Positions 46,504-55,398 of a stretch of 64,000 bases of DNA are shown in pieces (the first letter of the stretch is position 1; each line of letters opens with the position of its first letter). The stretch is taken from positions 124,001-188,000 of the forward strand of contig CAWCUK010000001.1 of assembly GCA_963798775.1 (NCBI GenBank), read 5' to 3'. A program made the translations under genes and the position numbers. The notes under the pieces are model-generated. The model had not been told where the DNA came from. It was given only the letters and a program-made list of their open reading frames with translations, and did not search any database. Source of the stretch: CAWCUK01 sp963798775 (GTDB lineage Bacteria; Bacteroidota; Ignavibacteria; Ignavibacteriales; Ignavibacteriaceae).

Positions 46504-47453
46504 GAAATACACTCTTAATTTTTATTTCCCTTTGCTCTTTGCTTATACTAAATTCTTGCGAAGAAAGTTTTAGTCCCAAAACAGATTTTAGACAAAATTA
46601 TGTACTTAACTGCATTGTAAGAGCGGATACAAACTATCAAACCGCGACAATTTCAAAAAGTTTTAATGTTGATGGTTATGATCCTTCGGTTAATAAACAA
46701 AATCCCTTCTTATCGGGAGCGGATATTAGAATTTGGCAAAAAGACAGCGTTTATATTTTTAATGGTTCTTCAACAACCGTAAAATCAGATTCATTAAAAT
46801 ATGATCATCCAATTCCTTATTACTATGTAAATAATTTTTCGCCGGTTTATGATAAAGAATTAGAAATAAGAGCTATTTTACCAAACGGTAAAACACTTAC
46901 AGGTTTTACAAAAATTCCGAAAGAAGTTGAATTCAGTATTACTTCTACTCCTAAAATTAATTCTGAAATTACTTCAATTTTTTATGGATGGACTTCGGAA
47001 AATTACGGAATATATTATCAGCCGCGATATTATATTAATTACAGAAAATCTGAGAACGGTAATCAAGCTATACACATTCAGCCTGTTCCGATTGGTTTTG
47101 CAACGGACGGAACTCCTATTTATCCTACCGTAAACGGAAGAAATAAAATAATATTTACAAAAGAAGCTTTTGATTACGCGATGCGGCAGATAAGTAAAGA
47201 TGATCCTAAAAAAAGTAGTTACACAATTTACGGAGCTATATTGGAAGTATTAGTTTTTGATTCAAATCTTTCAAAATATTTTTCAAACACAAAAGGATTT
47301 TTGGATAATTTTACTGTAAGATTAGATCAAAATGATTATACCAACATAGACGGCGGCTTCGGCGTATTCGGATCATTTATAAAACAGAAGCGAGGTTCAT
47401 TAATTGAAGCTTCTTATATTGAATCCTTCGGTTATAAAGCCGGAAATCCGTAG
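46500..47453 (+). CDS. DUF4249-family lipoprotein, partner of the TonB receptor
   Basis: 317 residues. Lipoprotein signal 'LLILNSCEESF' with the modified Cys at about residue 20. The rest is beta-rich and follows the DUF4249 pattern ('YVLNCIVRADTNYQTATIS', 'LSGADIRIWQ'). Members sit beside TonB receptors and probably act as surface-exposed substrate-handling lipoproteins. Translation is coupled to the receptor through the ATGA overlap. Confidence 0.82.
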   Translation: MRNTLLIFISLCSLLILNSCEESFSPKTDFRQNYVLNCIVRADTNYQTATISKSFNVDGYDPSVNKQNPFLSGADIRIWQKDSVYIFNGSSTTVKSDSLKYDHPIPYYYVNNFSPVYDKELEIRAILPNGKTLTGFTKIPKEVEFSITSTPKINSEITSIFYGWTSENYGIYYQPRYYINYRKSENGNQAIHIQPVPIGFATDGTPIYPTVNGRNKIIFTKEAFDYAMRQISKDDPKKSSYTIYGAILEVLVFDSNLSKYFSNTKGFLDNFTVRLDQNDYTNIDGGFGVFGSFIKQKRGSLIEASYIESFGYKAGNP

Positions 47454-47495
47454 CCGGTTTAATAATTTTGAAGTGCCGGATGTTATAGTTTTAGT

Positions 47496-47520
47496 CAGCA
47501 AAAATTGCTGTTTATTTTTA
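47496..47520 (+). terminator. Weak hairpin after the DUF4249 gene
   Basis: CAGCA-AAAAT-TGCTG (47496-47510) followed by TTTATTTTTA. Short stem, so termination is uncertain. Confidence 0.4.
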
Positions 47521-47545
47521 ATTTTGATTTTACAACCGCAAAAAA

Positions 47546-49022
47546 ATGAATATACATAAAAAAATATTTTCGATAACTTTACTGTTAATAGTTTCCTTAA
47601 TATTTATTGCAAGCTCTTGTGAAAAGGAAGTTTCCACAACCGCACCGGAAGTGCTTATTGCGCATAAAGCAAAAATATTTGTGGAATCAAAACCTCGAGG
47701 AGCTAAAATTTATATTGATAATAAAAATACAGGCCAGTACACTCCGGATACTATCGGCTGGCTAAAGGAAGGTTCGCATAAGTTAACATTAAAATTAAAA
47801 TATTATAAAGACAGCACCTTAAATTTCAAAATCGGCGAGAATGAAGTAATTAGCAGAGATTTAGATTTTACTTCAAATCCTACAATGTTCGGGGCAATTT
47901 ATTGCGATTCAAATCCCCGTGACGCGAAAATATTTATTGATGACTCTGCTACAGGGCAAAAAACACCCTTCACATTCGAAAACATTCTGCCAGGCCCGCA
48001 TGATCTTACTTTTATAAAAACCGGTTATTGGAATGAACATTTAAAAGTTACTGTTAATACAGGAAGTAGACCGTATGTAAATGTAAATTTACGAGATACA
48101 CTTGTTTGGGTTGATTATAACACCAATAATACTCCTATTCCTGTTGATTATATAACTAAACTAGCAATTGAAAACGGAAGTATAAAATGGATAGGCACTG
48201 CCGGTGAAGGTGTTGTAAGATTTGATGATAAAGAATGGAAAACTTTTAATACTGATAATTCTCCTTTACCGAGTAATTTTATAAACGATATAGTTGTAGA
48301 TAAATATGGTGATAAATGGTTCTGTACTACCGGCGGTTTAGCAAGATTTGACGGGGTGAATTGGACGATTTATGATTCCAAAAATTCTCCTCTGCCCTGA
48401 AGATAATGTTTTATGTGTGGCAATAGATAGCCACGGACAATTTTGGCTCGGTACAAACAGTGAAGGTTTAGTAAGATTTGACGGTACAGATTGGACATTT
48501 ATAAATACCTTTAAACAAATTACTGCAATTGCTATAGATAAAAATGGAACAAAGTGGGTTGGAACAAGAGATAAAGGACTATTAATGTTTAATAAACCGG
48601 GACAATTTACGTTATGGCGTAAACCCAACCCTAATGAACAGTATGAATTCTGGACCAATTTTACGAATAACAACATAAGTACAATTGCCGTACAAGACGG
48701 TAGTATTATTAGAGTCGGATACGGAACGATTCCCCGACAATCATCTGCAGGTATGGCTTCGTATTATGTTGACACAAAAACTTGGGGGTATTCTTATAAT
48801 ATACCTCCGACATCGATAACTTCTATAGGGTTTGACGGGGATACAATATTTGCGGGAACTGCTGATGCGGGTATATATCGCTATACCGGCTATTGGAAAA
48901 CTTATACTACTTCTAACACAAAACTCACTACAAATAGAATTTCGGGAGTTGTAGTTGATCAAAACGGAAATAAATGGTTTTCCACATACGGGTCCGGCTT
49001 AATAAAATATAAAGGTGATTGA
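47546..49022 (+). CDS. PEGA-domain lipoprotein with two-component-type beta-propeller repeats, frameshift at about 48398
   Basis: About 491 residues when joined. Lipoprotein signal ('FIASSCEKEV'). Two PEGA domains (about 45-110 and 113-185: 'FVESKPRGAKIYIDNKNTG', 'YCDSNPRDAKIFIDDSATG'). Then come propeller blades of the ligand-sensing type found in hybrid sensor kinases ('IKWIGTAGEGVVRFD', 'GDKWFCTTGGLARFD', 'GQFWLGTNSEGLVRFD', 'GNKWFSTYGSGLIKY'). 'SKNSPLP' runs into 'EDNVLCVAID' once one C of CCC is removed, so the stop at 48400 is not real. It has no kinase domain, so it is probably a surface sensor or binding protein. It follows the TonB/DUF4249 pair by 92 bases. Confidence 0.82.
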
Positions 49023-49089
49023 GTTTTCTTAGTAGTAATTTATTATATTCATGTAGTTATTTATCAATAGAAAAAAAGTAGGGAGAGCT

Positions 49090-49587
49090 ATGATAAAAGA
49101 TAAAATACAAGACGCGCTTAATCAGCAGTTAAATTCGGAACTTTATTCATCTTATGAATATTTAGCGATGGCTGCTTATTTTGAATCAAATAGTTTCAGC
49201 GGTTTTGCAAATTGGATGAGAATTCAATCTCAGGAAGAATATATGCATGCAATGAAATTTTACGATTACATTCTGCAAATTGACGGAAAGGTAAAATTGG
49301 AACAAATAAATGCCGCCAAAAGCGGATGGAAATCAACCCAAGATGTTTTTGAAGAAGTATTCGAACATGAGAAAAAAGTTTCGGAATCTATAAATGATCT
49401 GGTTGATTTAACAATTACCGAAAAAGATCATGCTACACATAATTTTTTACAATGGTTTATAAGTGAACAAGTTGAGGAAGAAGCTACAGCATCAAAAATT
49501 CTAGATAAAGTTAAATTAATCGGGGATAACAAAAACGGTTTGTTTCTTTTAGATCATGAGATGGGGCAGAGAACGGCTGCATTATAA
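49090..49587 (+). CDS. ftnA: Non-heme ferritin
   Basis: 165 residues, a four-helix iron-storage subunit that assembles into a 24-mer cage and oxidises Fe(II). Ferroxidase ligands are visible as Glu in 'QLNSELYSSYEYLAM', the pair in 'SQEEYMHAMKF' and later Glu/Gln in 'ISEQVEEEATAS'. No heme-binding Met typical of bacterioferritin stands out. The Shine-Dalgarno GGGAGAG precedes the ATG. It is monocistronic, with its own terminator. Iron control is expected, but no Fur box was identified. Confidence 0.93.
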   Translation: MIKDKIQDALNQQLNSELYSSYEYLAMAAYFESNSFSGFANWMRIQSQEEYMHAMKFYDYILQIDGKVKLEQINAAKSGWKSTQDVFEEVFEHEKKVSESINDLVDLTITEKDHATHNFLQWFISEQVEEEATASKILDKVKLIGDNKNGLFLLDHEMGQRTAAL

Positions 49588-49602
49588 ATTTAGATAGCAA
49601 AA

Positions 49603-49642
49603 CAAAAAAATCCGGTTTAATTGTTAAGCCGGATTTTTTATT
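49603..49642. terminator. Bidirectional terminator between ferritin and nuoF
   Basis: TCCGGTTTAA (49611-49620) pairs with TTAAGCCGGA (49624-49633), one G-T wobble, flanked by A7 on the left and T6 on the right, so it works on both strands. Confidence 0.85.
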
Positions 49643-49665
49643 TTAAATAAAAACTATATCTAATC

Positions 49666-50987
49666 TTAAACTTTAATATTCGCAATAGGAATAATAGTAT
49701 CCCTCATCGAATGAACTTTATTTGCAACAGGAAGTGAAACTTCTTGGCTGACTCTTTTTTCAAAATAGTCTCTAAAACGGGTAACCATAAATTTAACCGG
49801 CCATGCAGCAGCTTCACCAAGCGCGCAAATAGTATTTCCTTCAATATTGTTAGCAACCGAAATCAGCAGATCTAGATCATGCGAAGAACCTTCACCGCGT
49901 ACAATTCTATCTAATAATTTTAATAACCAACCGGTTCCTTCACGGCAGGGAGTGCATTGTCCGCAGCTTTCTAAATAATAAAATTTGGATATTCTTGCTA
50001 AAACTTTTACAAGATCCGTATCTTCATCCATCACCATAATTCCGGCGGTACCTATTGATGAACCGGCGGCTTTAAGCGATTCGGCATCCATTTTAATTCC
50101 TTCAAGATGATCTCCTCTTAAAGGAGGCATAGAAGAACCTCCGGGAATAACACAAAGTATTTTTTTATTACCCGGAACACCGCCAGCATAATTATAAATT
50201 AAATCGGTTAAAAGCATACCGGAAGGAAGTTCATAAACTCCCGGTTTATTAACATGTCCGCTAATTCCGTAAAGAATAGTTCCGGGATGTTTAGGTTCAC
50301 CTATTTTAGAAAACCATTCCCAGCCTTTATTTATAATAGGAGGAATATTTGTAATAGTTTCAACATTATTAATTGTTGTAGGGCAGCCCCATAAACCGAA
50401 TTGTGCCGGGAACGGAGGTTTTACTCTTGGATATCCTCTCTTGCCTTCAATTGAATTCATTAAAGAAGATTCTTCCCCGCATATATAAGCCCCTGCGCCT
50501 TTATGAATATAAATATCACAGAAGAAATCAGTTCCGAAAGTCTCTTTCATTTTTTCGCCGACATATCCTTTCGCATATGCATCATCAAAAGCTTTTTCAA
50601 TAATTTAATCCATTTATGATATTCGCCGCGAATATAAATGTAAGCGATTTTTGCTTGAATTGCATAACAGGTAATTAAAATACCTTCAATTAATTGATGA
50701 GGATTATATTCAAAAATTTGCCTATCCTTAAAAGAACCCGGTTCACTTTCATCGCCGTTTATACAGAGATATTTTGGTTTATCAGTAGATTTCGGCATAA
50801 AGCTCCATTTAAGTCCGGCAGAAAAAGCAGCGCCGCCTCGCCCGCGAAGCCCGGATTTTTTAACTTGATCAATAATATCATCCGGTGATTGTCCGAAAGC
50901 TTTTTTGGCAGCTGAATAGCCGCCGTTTTTTTCATAAACATCAATTAAATGAAAATCTTTTATATCGGGAAGAACTATTTTTTCCAT
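49666..50987 (-). CDS. nuoF: NADH-quinone oxidoreductase subunit F, frameshift near 50580
   Basis: About 440 residues when joined. It is the FMN and NADH-binding subunit of complex I, on the cytoplasmic arm. First part: NADH/FMN loop 'GLRGRGGAAFSAGLKW' and 'CINGDESEPGSFKDR'. Second part: 'HKGAGAYICGEESSLMNSIEG', 'GKRGYPRVKPPFPA' and the N3 cluster cysteines in 'ESCGQCTPCREGTGW' plus 'TICALGE'. Between them the true frame reads 'KAFDDAYAKGYVGEKMKETF'. The stop at 50547 is an indel artefact. It is the last gene of this nuo block; nuoG onward is not here. Confidence 0.93.
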
Positions 50988-51471
50988 TTAGTTATTATTC
51001 TTTAAAGATTCTAAAATTTTTTCTACTTTTTCTTTATCAAGATTTTCAAAATAATCTTCATTAACAGCAATCATTGGGGCATGTTCCGCAAGCGCCCATA
51101 CATTCAACTTCTTCCAAAGAAAATATTTTATCTTCGGTTACGCCATGGTTCTCAATGCCCAGTTTTGCTCTAATTCTATCATAAATTTCATACCCGCCGC
51201 GAAGCATACAGGAAACATTTGTACAAACTTGAATATGATATTTCCCCATCGGCTTTTGGAAATACATTGTATAAAAAGTAACAACTCCAAGAACTTCTTC
51301 ATTAGTTATTTCCAAAAGTGAAGCAACTTCGCTCATTACTTCTTGAGAAATCCAGCCATTCTGTTCTTGGGCAATCCACAGTACCGGCATAACAGCAGGT
51401 TTTTTAGTAGGATATTTACCTATTGCTTCATTTATCCTTTTCAGATTTTCTTCAGTGAATTTAAATTCCAT
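50988..51471 (-). CDS. nuoE: NADH-quinone oxidoreductase subunit E, frameshift near 51075
   Basis: About 160 residues. Thioredoxin-like subunit carrying the [2Fe-2S] cluster N1a: 'CTNVSCMLRGG' gives the first two cysteines and 'CMGACG' the second two. As read it ends in 'TCPNDCC', but a one-base change restores 'HAPMIAVNEDYFENLD', the standard continuation, up to a stop that abuts the nuoF ATG. It pairs with NuoF to form the NADH-oxidising tip. Confidence 0.92.
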
Positions 51472-51513
51472 AGCTCAAGTTATTCTTAAATAATCTAATT
51501 AAAATTATGTTTA

Positions 51514-52770
51514 TTATTTATCCGCTTCACCCATTACAGGATCAATACTTCCCATTATCGCAACCACATCAGAAATCATATGTCCTTTTACCAAATGCGG
51601 TACTGACTGCAAATTTATAAACGAAGGTGAGCGAATTTTACATCTCCAAGGATGACCTTCGCCCTGGCTAACAAAATAAAATCCTAGTTCGCCCTTTGGA
51701 TTCTCAACCGCATGATAAACTTCTCCTTCCGGAGGATTTATACCAAAATTGACAATCATAAAATCATGAATAAGTTCTTCCATTCTGGAATAAATTTCAG
51801 TTTTTTTAGGAAGGACACCTTTTGGCGCGTTTAGCATAGTTTCGCCTTGAGGCATTTTATCCAGAATTTGTCTTACAATTTTTATACTTTCCCTGGCTTC
51901 ATCAACTCTAACAAAATAACTTGAAAGCGAATCACCTTCGGAATAAGTAATTACTTTAAAATCCATTTCATTATAAAACAAATAAGGGTTAGCTCTGCGA
52001 AGATCAAATTCAACACCGCTTCCTCTTAAACTTGGACCGGTTAATCCTAAACTTAATAGCGTCATCGGCGATTATTACTCCAATACCTTCCAGCCGTTCA
52101 ATAAAAATTCTATTAGTGTTTATTAATCTTTCGCATTCATCCAGGTTTTCTTCAAATTGATCAATAAACCATTTTACCTTTTTTAATGCTTCCGGCGGAG
52201 CATCATTAGCCACACCGCCAATTCGAGTATAACTATTTGTAAATCTTGCGCCGCACAAGAATATCCCAGATATCCAGAATTTTTTCTCTTTCTCTTAAAG
52301 TCCAGAAAAACACTGTTAACGCTCCAACATCCATTGCAAGCGCGCCCATGGCAACTAAGATGGGAAGCAATTCTTGCTAATTCGGCAACAATCATTCTTA
52401 TATATTGTGCTCTCGGAGGGGCTTCAATTCCGGCAAGTTTTTCAACCGCTAACACCCATGCAACATTATTTGACATTGGCGAAAGATAATCAAGTCTATC
52501 GGTATGAGGAATAAATTCATAATATGACATATTTTCGGCCATCTTTTCATATCCGCGATGCAGATAACCAAGTTCAGGAACGCATGCAATAACAGTTTCA
52601 CCGTCTAATCTTAACAGTAATCGAAGAACTCCATGAGTAGCCGGATGCTGAGGGCCCATATTCAAGAATCATTTCATTTTCAAAGCATCTTCAATGGTTA
52701 TATCTGTATCAGCACCTAAAAGAGCTTGAATAATTTTAGGATGAACTTCATCTTTTGTTAATTTTTGCAT
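51514..52770 (-). CDS. nuoD: NADH-quinone oxidoreductase subunit D, several frameshifts
   Basis: About 415 residues in at least five frame segments, with breaks near 52668-52680, 52330, 52240 and 52045. It is the 49-kDa subunit that lines the quinone site. The start is placed at ATG 52770, giving 'MQKLTKDEVHPKIIQALLG', which leads into 'MGPQHPATHGVLRLLLRLDG'. Other landmarks: 'PELGYLHRGYEKMAE', 'RLDYLSPMSNN', 'GLTGPSLRGSG' and the C-terminal 'VVAIMGSIDPVMGEADK'. Every segment is conserved, so this is sequence error, not decay. Confidence 0.9.
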
Positions 52771-52779
52771 AATCTCTCT

Positions 52780-53271
52780 TTATTTCTTTGGAAGAGGCAA
52801 TGAACCCGGAATACCCATTAAAGGAAAATCTTTACGAAGCGGATAATATTCAAAATCCTCCGGCATATACATTCTTCTTAGATCCGGATGATTATTAAAA
52901 TTAATACCGTACATATCATAAGCTTCGCGTTCCTGCCAGTTCGCGGTTTTCCAAACTGAAGAAACTGTCTCAACCGTAACAGTCAGATTCATCAACATCT
53001 ACTTTTAGACGCACTCTAAAATTATTTTTAATTGAGAAAAGATGATATACAATAGTGAATCTATTTTTTCTTCTTGCCCAGTCCACTGCTGTTATATCTT
53101 CACATAGAAGAAACTTTAAGTCTTCATTCTTCTTTTAAAAACTGGCAGACTTCCAAAATATTTTCTTTCGGGAAAACAAAGGTTAGTTCACCTTTATATT
53201 CACTTACTTCAAAATTTATATCCGGAAACTTTTCGTTAAGTTTTTTGGGGAGCAATTCGTTTAAATTCCAT
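52780..53271 (-). CDS. nuoC: NADH-quinone oxidoreductase subunit C, several frameshifts
   Basis: About 163 residues. The 30-kDa connecting subunit of complex I. The last 72 residues are in one frame with the family signature 'WQEREAYDMYGINF' and 'HPDLRRMYMPEDFEYYPLRKD'. Upstream the frame changes near 52995, 53125 and 53230, but the protein is readable throughout ('LNEKFPDINFEVSEYKGEL', 'CEDITAVDWARRKNRFTIVY'). The start is taken at ATG 53271, 6 bases after the nuoB stop. Confidence 0.85.
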
Positions 53272-53276
53272 ATATT

Positions 53277-53798
53277 CTAGTTATTCTGTATAACGTTTAA
53301 TTCAGGCAAAGGTTTATCTTGGAAATCTCTTGCTTTAGATCTTCCGATTTTATCCTGAATTTGAATAAGAGCATTAAGTAAATTATCGGGACGAGGCGGA
53401 CAGCCGGCCAAATAAATATCTACCGGTAAAAATTGATCAATACCCTGTACTACAGGATAAGAACGATACATTCCGCCGGATGAAGTACAAGCGCCCATCG
53501 CGATTACCCATTTAGGATCAGGCATTTGATCATAAATTTTTCTAACAACATGAGACATTTTATAAGTTACGGTTCCGGCAACAATCATCAGATCGCACTG
53601 GCGCGGAGTAAAACGCATAACTTCCGAACCGAATCTCGCAATATCATATTTAGGATCGCCTGTAGCCATCATTTCAATAGCACAGCAGGAAATTCCCATG
53701 GGCATAGGCCATACAGCATTTTTACGAGACCAGCCGACTAGAGCGTCGACAGTAGTAGTAAAAAATCCGTCTTGTTTTAATCTTGCTTCTAATCCCAT
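53277..53798 (-). CDS. nuoB: NADH-quinone oxidoreductase subunit B
   Basis: 173 residues. It binds the terminal [4Fe-4S] cluster N2 that reduces quinone; cysteines are seen in 'GISCCAIEMMA', 'GACTSSGGMY' and 'AGCPPRPDNLL'. 'GDPKYDIARFGSEVMRFTPRQ' is typical. It overlaps nuoA by 10 bases, indicating coupled translation. One intact frame, in contrast to nuoC and nuoD. Confidence 0.96.
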   Translation of the reverse strand: MGLEARLKQDGFFTTTVDALVGWSRKNAVWPMPMGISCCAIEMMATGDPKYDIARFGSEVMRFTPRQCDLMIVAGTVTYKMSHVVRKIYDQMPDPKWVIAMGACTSSGGMYRSYPVVQGIDQFLPVDIYLAGCPPRPDNLLNALIQIQDKIGRSKARDFQDKPLPELNVIQNN

Positions 53799-54157
53799 TT
53801 AAATCCACCTTTCTTATAAACATATAAATAGCCAAGCTCAAGCACTACCAAAAATATTAACATCGAAACGAAGATAGGTGTTCCAAATTCACTATATAAT
53901 TTTTTGAACTGAACAGCCCAGGGATAAACGAAAATTACTTCCAGATCAAAAATTATAAAAAGCATGGCAACTAAATAATATTTTACGGAAATCCTTTCAT
54001 GTGTAGTTCCGACAGGTTTCATACCACTTTCATAGGTAGAAAGTTTCTCCTCAGTCGGCCTTTGCGGTCCAAAGGCGGTTGATGAAAGAATTACTCCTAA
54101 TGCAAAAATAATTGCAAAACCAAGAACTAAAAATATCGGGATATATTGTTCAATCAT
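53789..54157 (-). CDS. nuoA: NADH-quinone oxidoreductase subunit A
   Basis: 122 residues, three membrane helices (about 6-28, 62-84, 92-113). Signature 'YESGMKPVGTTHERISVKYY' and 'FIIFDLEVIFVYPWA' with the acidic residues of the membrane-arm junction. First gene of the nuo operon, preceded by a strong promoter at 54184-54214 with a 5' leader of about 20 bases. Confidence 0.96.
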   Translation of the reverse strand: MIEQYIPIFLVLGFAIIFALGVILSSTAFGPQRPTEEKLSTYESGMKPVGTTHERISVKYYLVAMLFIIFDLEVIFVYPWAVQFKKLYSEFGTPIFVSMLIFLVVLELGYLYVYKKGGFKWD

Positions 54158-54183
54158 GATAAAATACTTTAATTTTTATCCGT

Positions 54184-54214
54184 CAAAGTTATCCAAAAAT
54201 TGGTTTATTGTCAA
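54184..54214 (-). promoter_or_regulatory. Promoter of the nuo operon, Bacteroidota type
   Basis: On the minus strand TTGACA (54214-54209) is followed by TAACTTTG (54191-54184), with 20 bases between TTG and TA. It matches the -33/-7 consensus (TTG, TAnnTTTG) and is almost identical in layout to the rplU promoter. Confidence 0.75.
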
Positions 54215-54337
54215 TTTAAAGAACGCATTTAAACCTTGCCTTATAAAGGTAGAAATCTTTATTTCTTGTGAAAAATCACTCTTCTCTTTATAATTTCTTT
54301 ATATCTATCTATTTTGATTAATCGATTTAAAACAAAT

Positions 54338-55316
54338 ATGAAATTTAAATTAACTATAATTACTTTTTTTGCTTTTATTATCTTTTACGGATGTGAGCGC
54401 CCGACCAATTTAAATCAATCAGATGATGGAATTCCGCCGGCTGTTCCCGTTAATTTACAGATCTATTTTGCCGGCGACGGAGAAATTTCATTGGATTGGA
54501 TTCAAAATTATGAATCTGATTTAAAAGGTTACAATATTTATAGAAGTTTAAATGACAGCAGCTACAGTTTTTTAAGCTTTACAACTAATACATATTTTGA
54601 TGATGATTCCCTCGATTATAATCAAACATATTATTATAAAATTACAGCGGTTGATATTTATGGAAGAGAAAGTTCACTATCTTCTAAAATTTCAGCAAAA
54701 CCTGAGAATAAAAATCCTCCGATAAAAATACGCTATCCTTACATAAACGCGCGCAATTGGGAAGGAAAAATTGAAATTTACTTGAGTTGGGATAGAAATC
54801 CTGAGAGTGATATAAAAGGATATTTTATTTATCGTAACAATAAAAACGCATTTACAGCAGATTCGACAAATCTTATCGGTTTCACAAGAAATGTTTTTTT
54901 TAACGATACCTCAGAATTAGTTTTTTATCATGAATATTATTATAAGATAAAAGCTGTTGATAAAGGAAATATAACAGGAACCAGCAGTGACGAAATAAGT
55001 GATCATATTTTAGAAATACCCGGGATAGTTTATCCGAAGGACAATTCTTCTGTTCCCTTCTTTGAATATTTCACAATAAAAACAATTTCCAGTTCCCGCT
55101 GATTATCAAATTATAGTACAGGATAATCAATACTTTGGCGAATTCTGGAATAAACCTTTTTCTTCAGATGTTATAAATGATACTATTAAAATAAAATTTA
55201 CCGCCAATTATATAAATACCAATATAAAATATTATTGGAGGATTGCTGCCTATACCAATAATAATGAGCAGCCTAATAGTATTTCTAAACTTTATAATTT
55301 CATTATAAAACCTTAG
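54338..55316 (+). CDS. Fibronectin-type-III lipoprotein, frameshift near 55095
   Basis: About 325 residues when joined. Start taken at ATG 54338, which opens a lipoprotein signal ('LTIITFFAFIIFYGCERP'). Two FN3 domains (about 30-115 and 125-220) with 'LKGYNIYRSLNDSSY' and 'IKGYFIYRNNKNAF' repeats, and a third, Ig-like part after the shift ('PVPADYQIIVQ', 'KYYWRIAAYTNNN'). The premature stop at 55102 follows a one-base slip in TTCC. Likely a surface lipoprotein with no catalytic domain. It lies 82 bases before the barrel-protein gene. Confidence 0.75.
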
Positions 55317-55346
55317 ATTTGGTACATTATACGGAGATGTAAATCT

Positions 55347-55354
55347 TATCTTTG
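55347..55354 (+). promoter_or_regulatory. Possible -7 element upstream of the barrel-protein gene
   Basis: TATCTTTG fits TAnnTTTG. The nearest upstream TTTG (55318-55321) is 25 bases away, longer than usual, so this is tentative. Confidence 0.3.
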
Positions 55355-55398
55355 TGACTAACTAAATTACGGCAAACAAGCAAAAGGGTATATTTTTT

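Noticed and set aside
48338..48676. Minus-strand ORF across the PEGA-propeller gene
   Set aside because: Overlaps a conserved propeller region on the other strand and has no domain or ribosome site.
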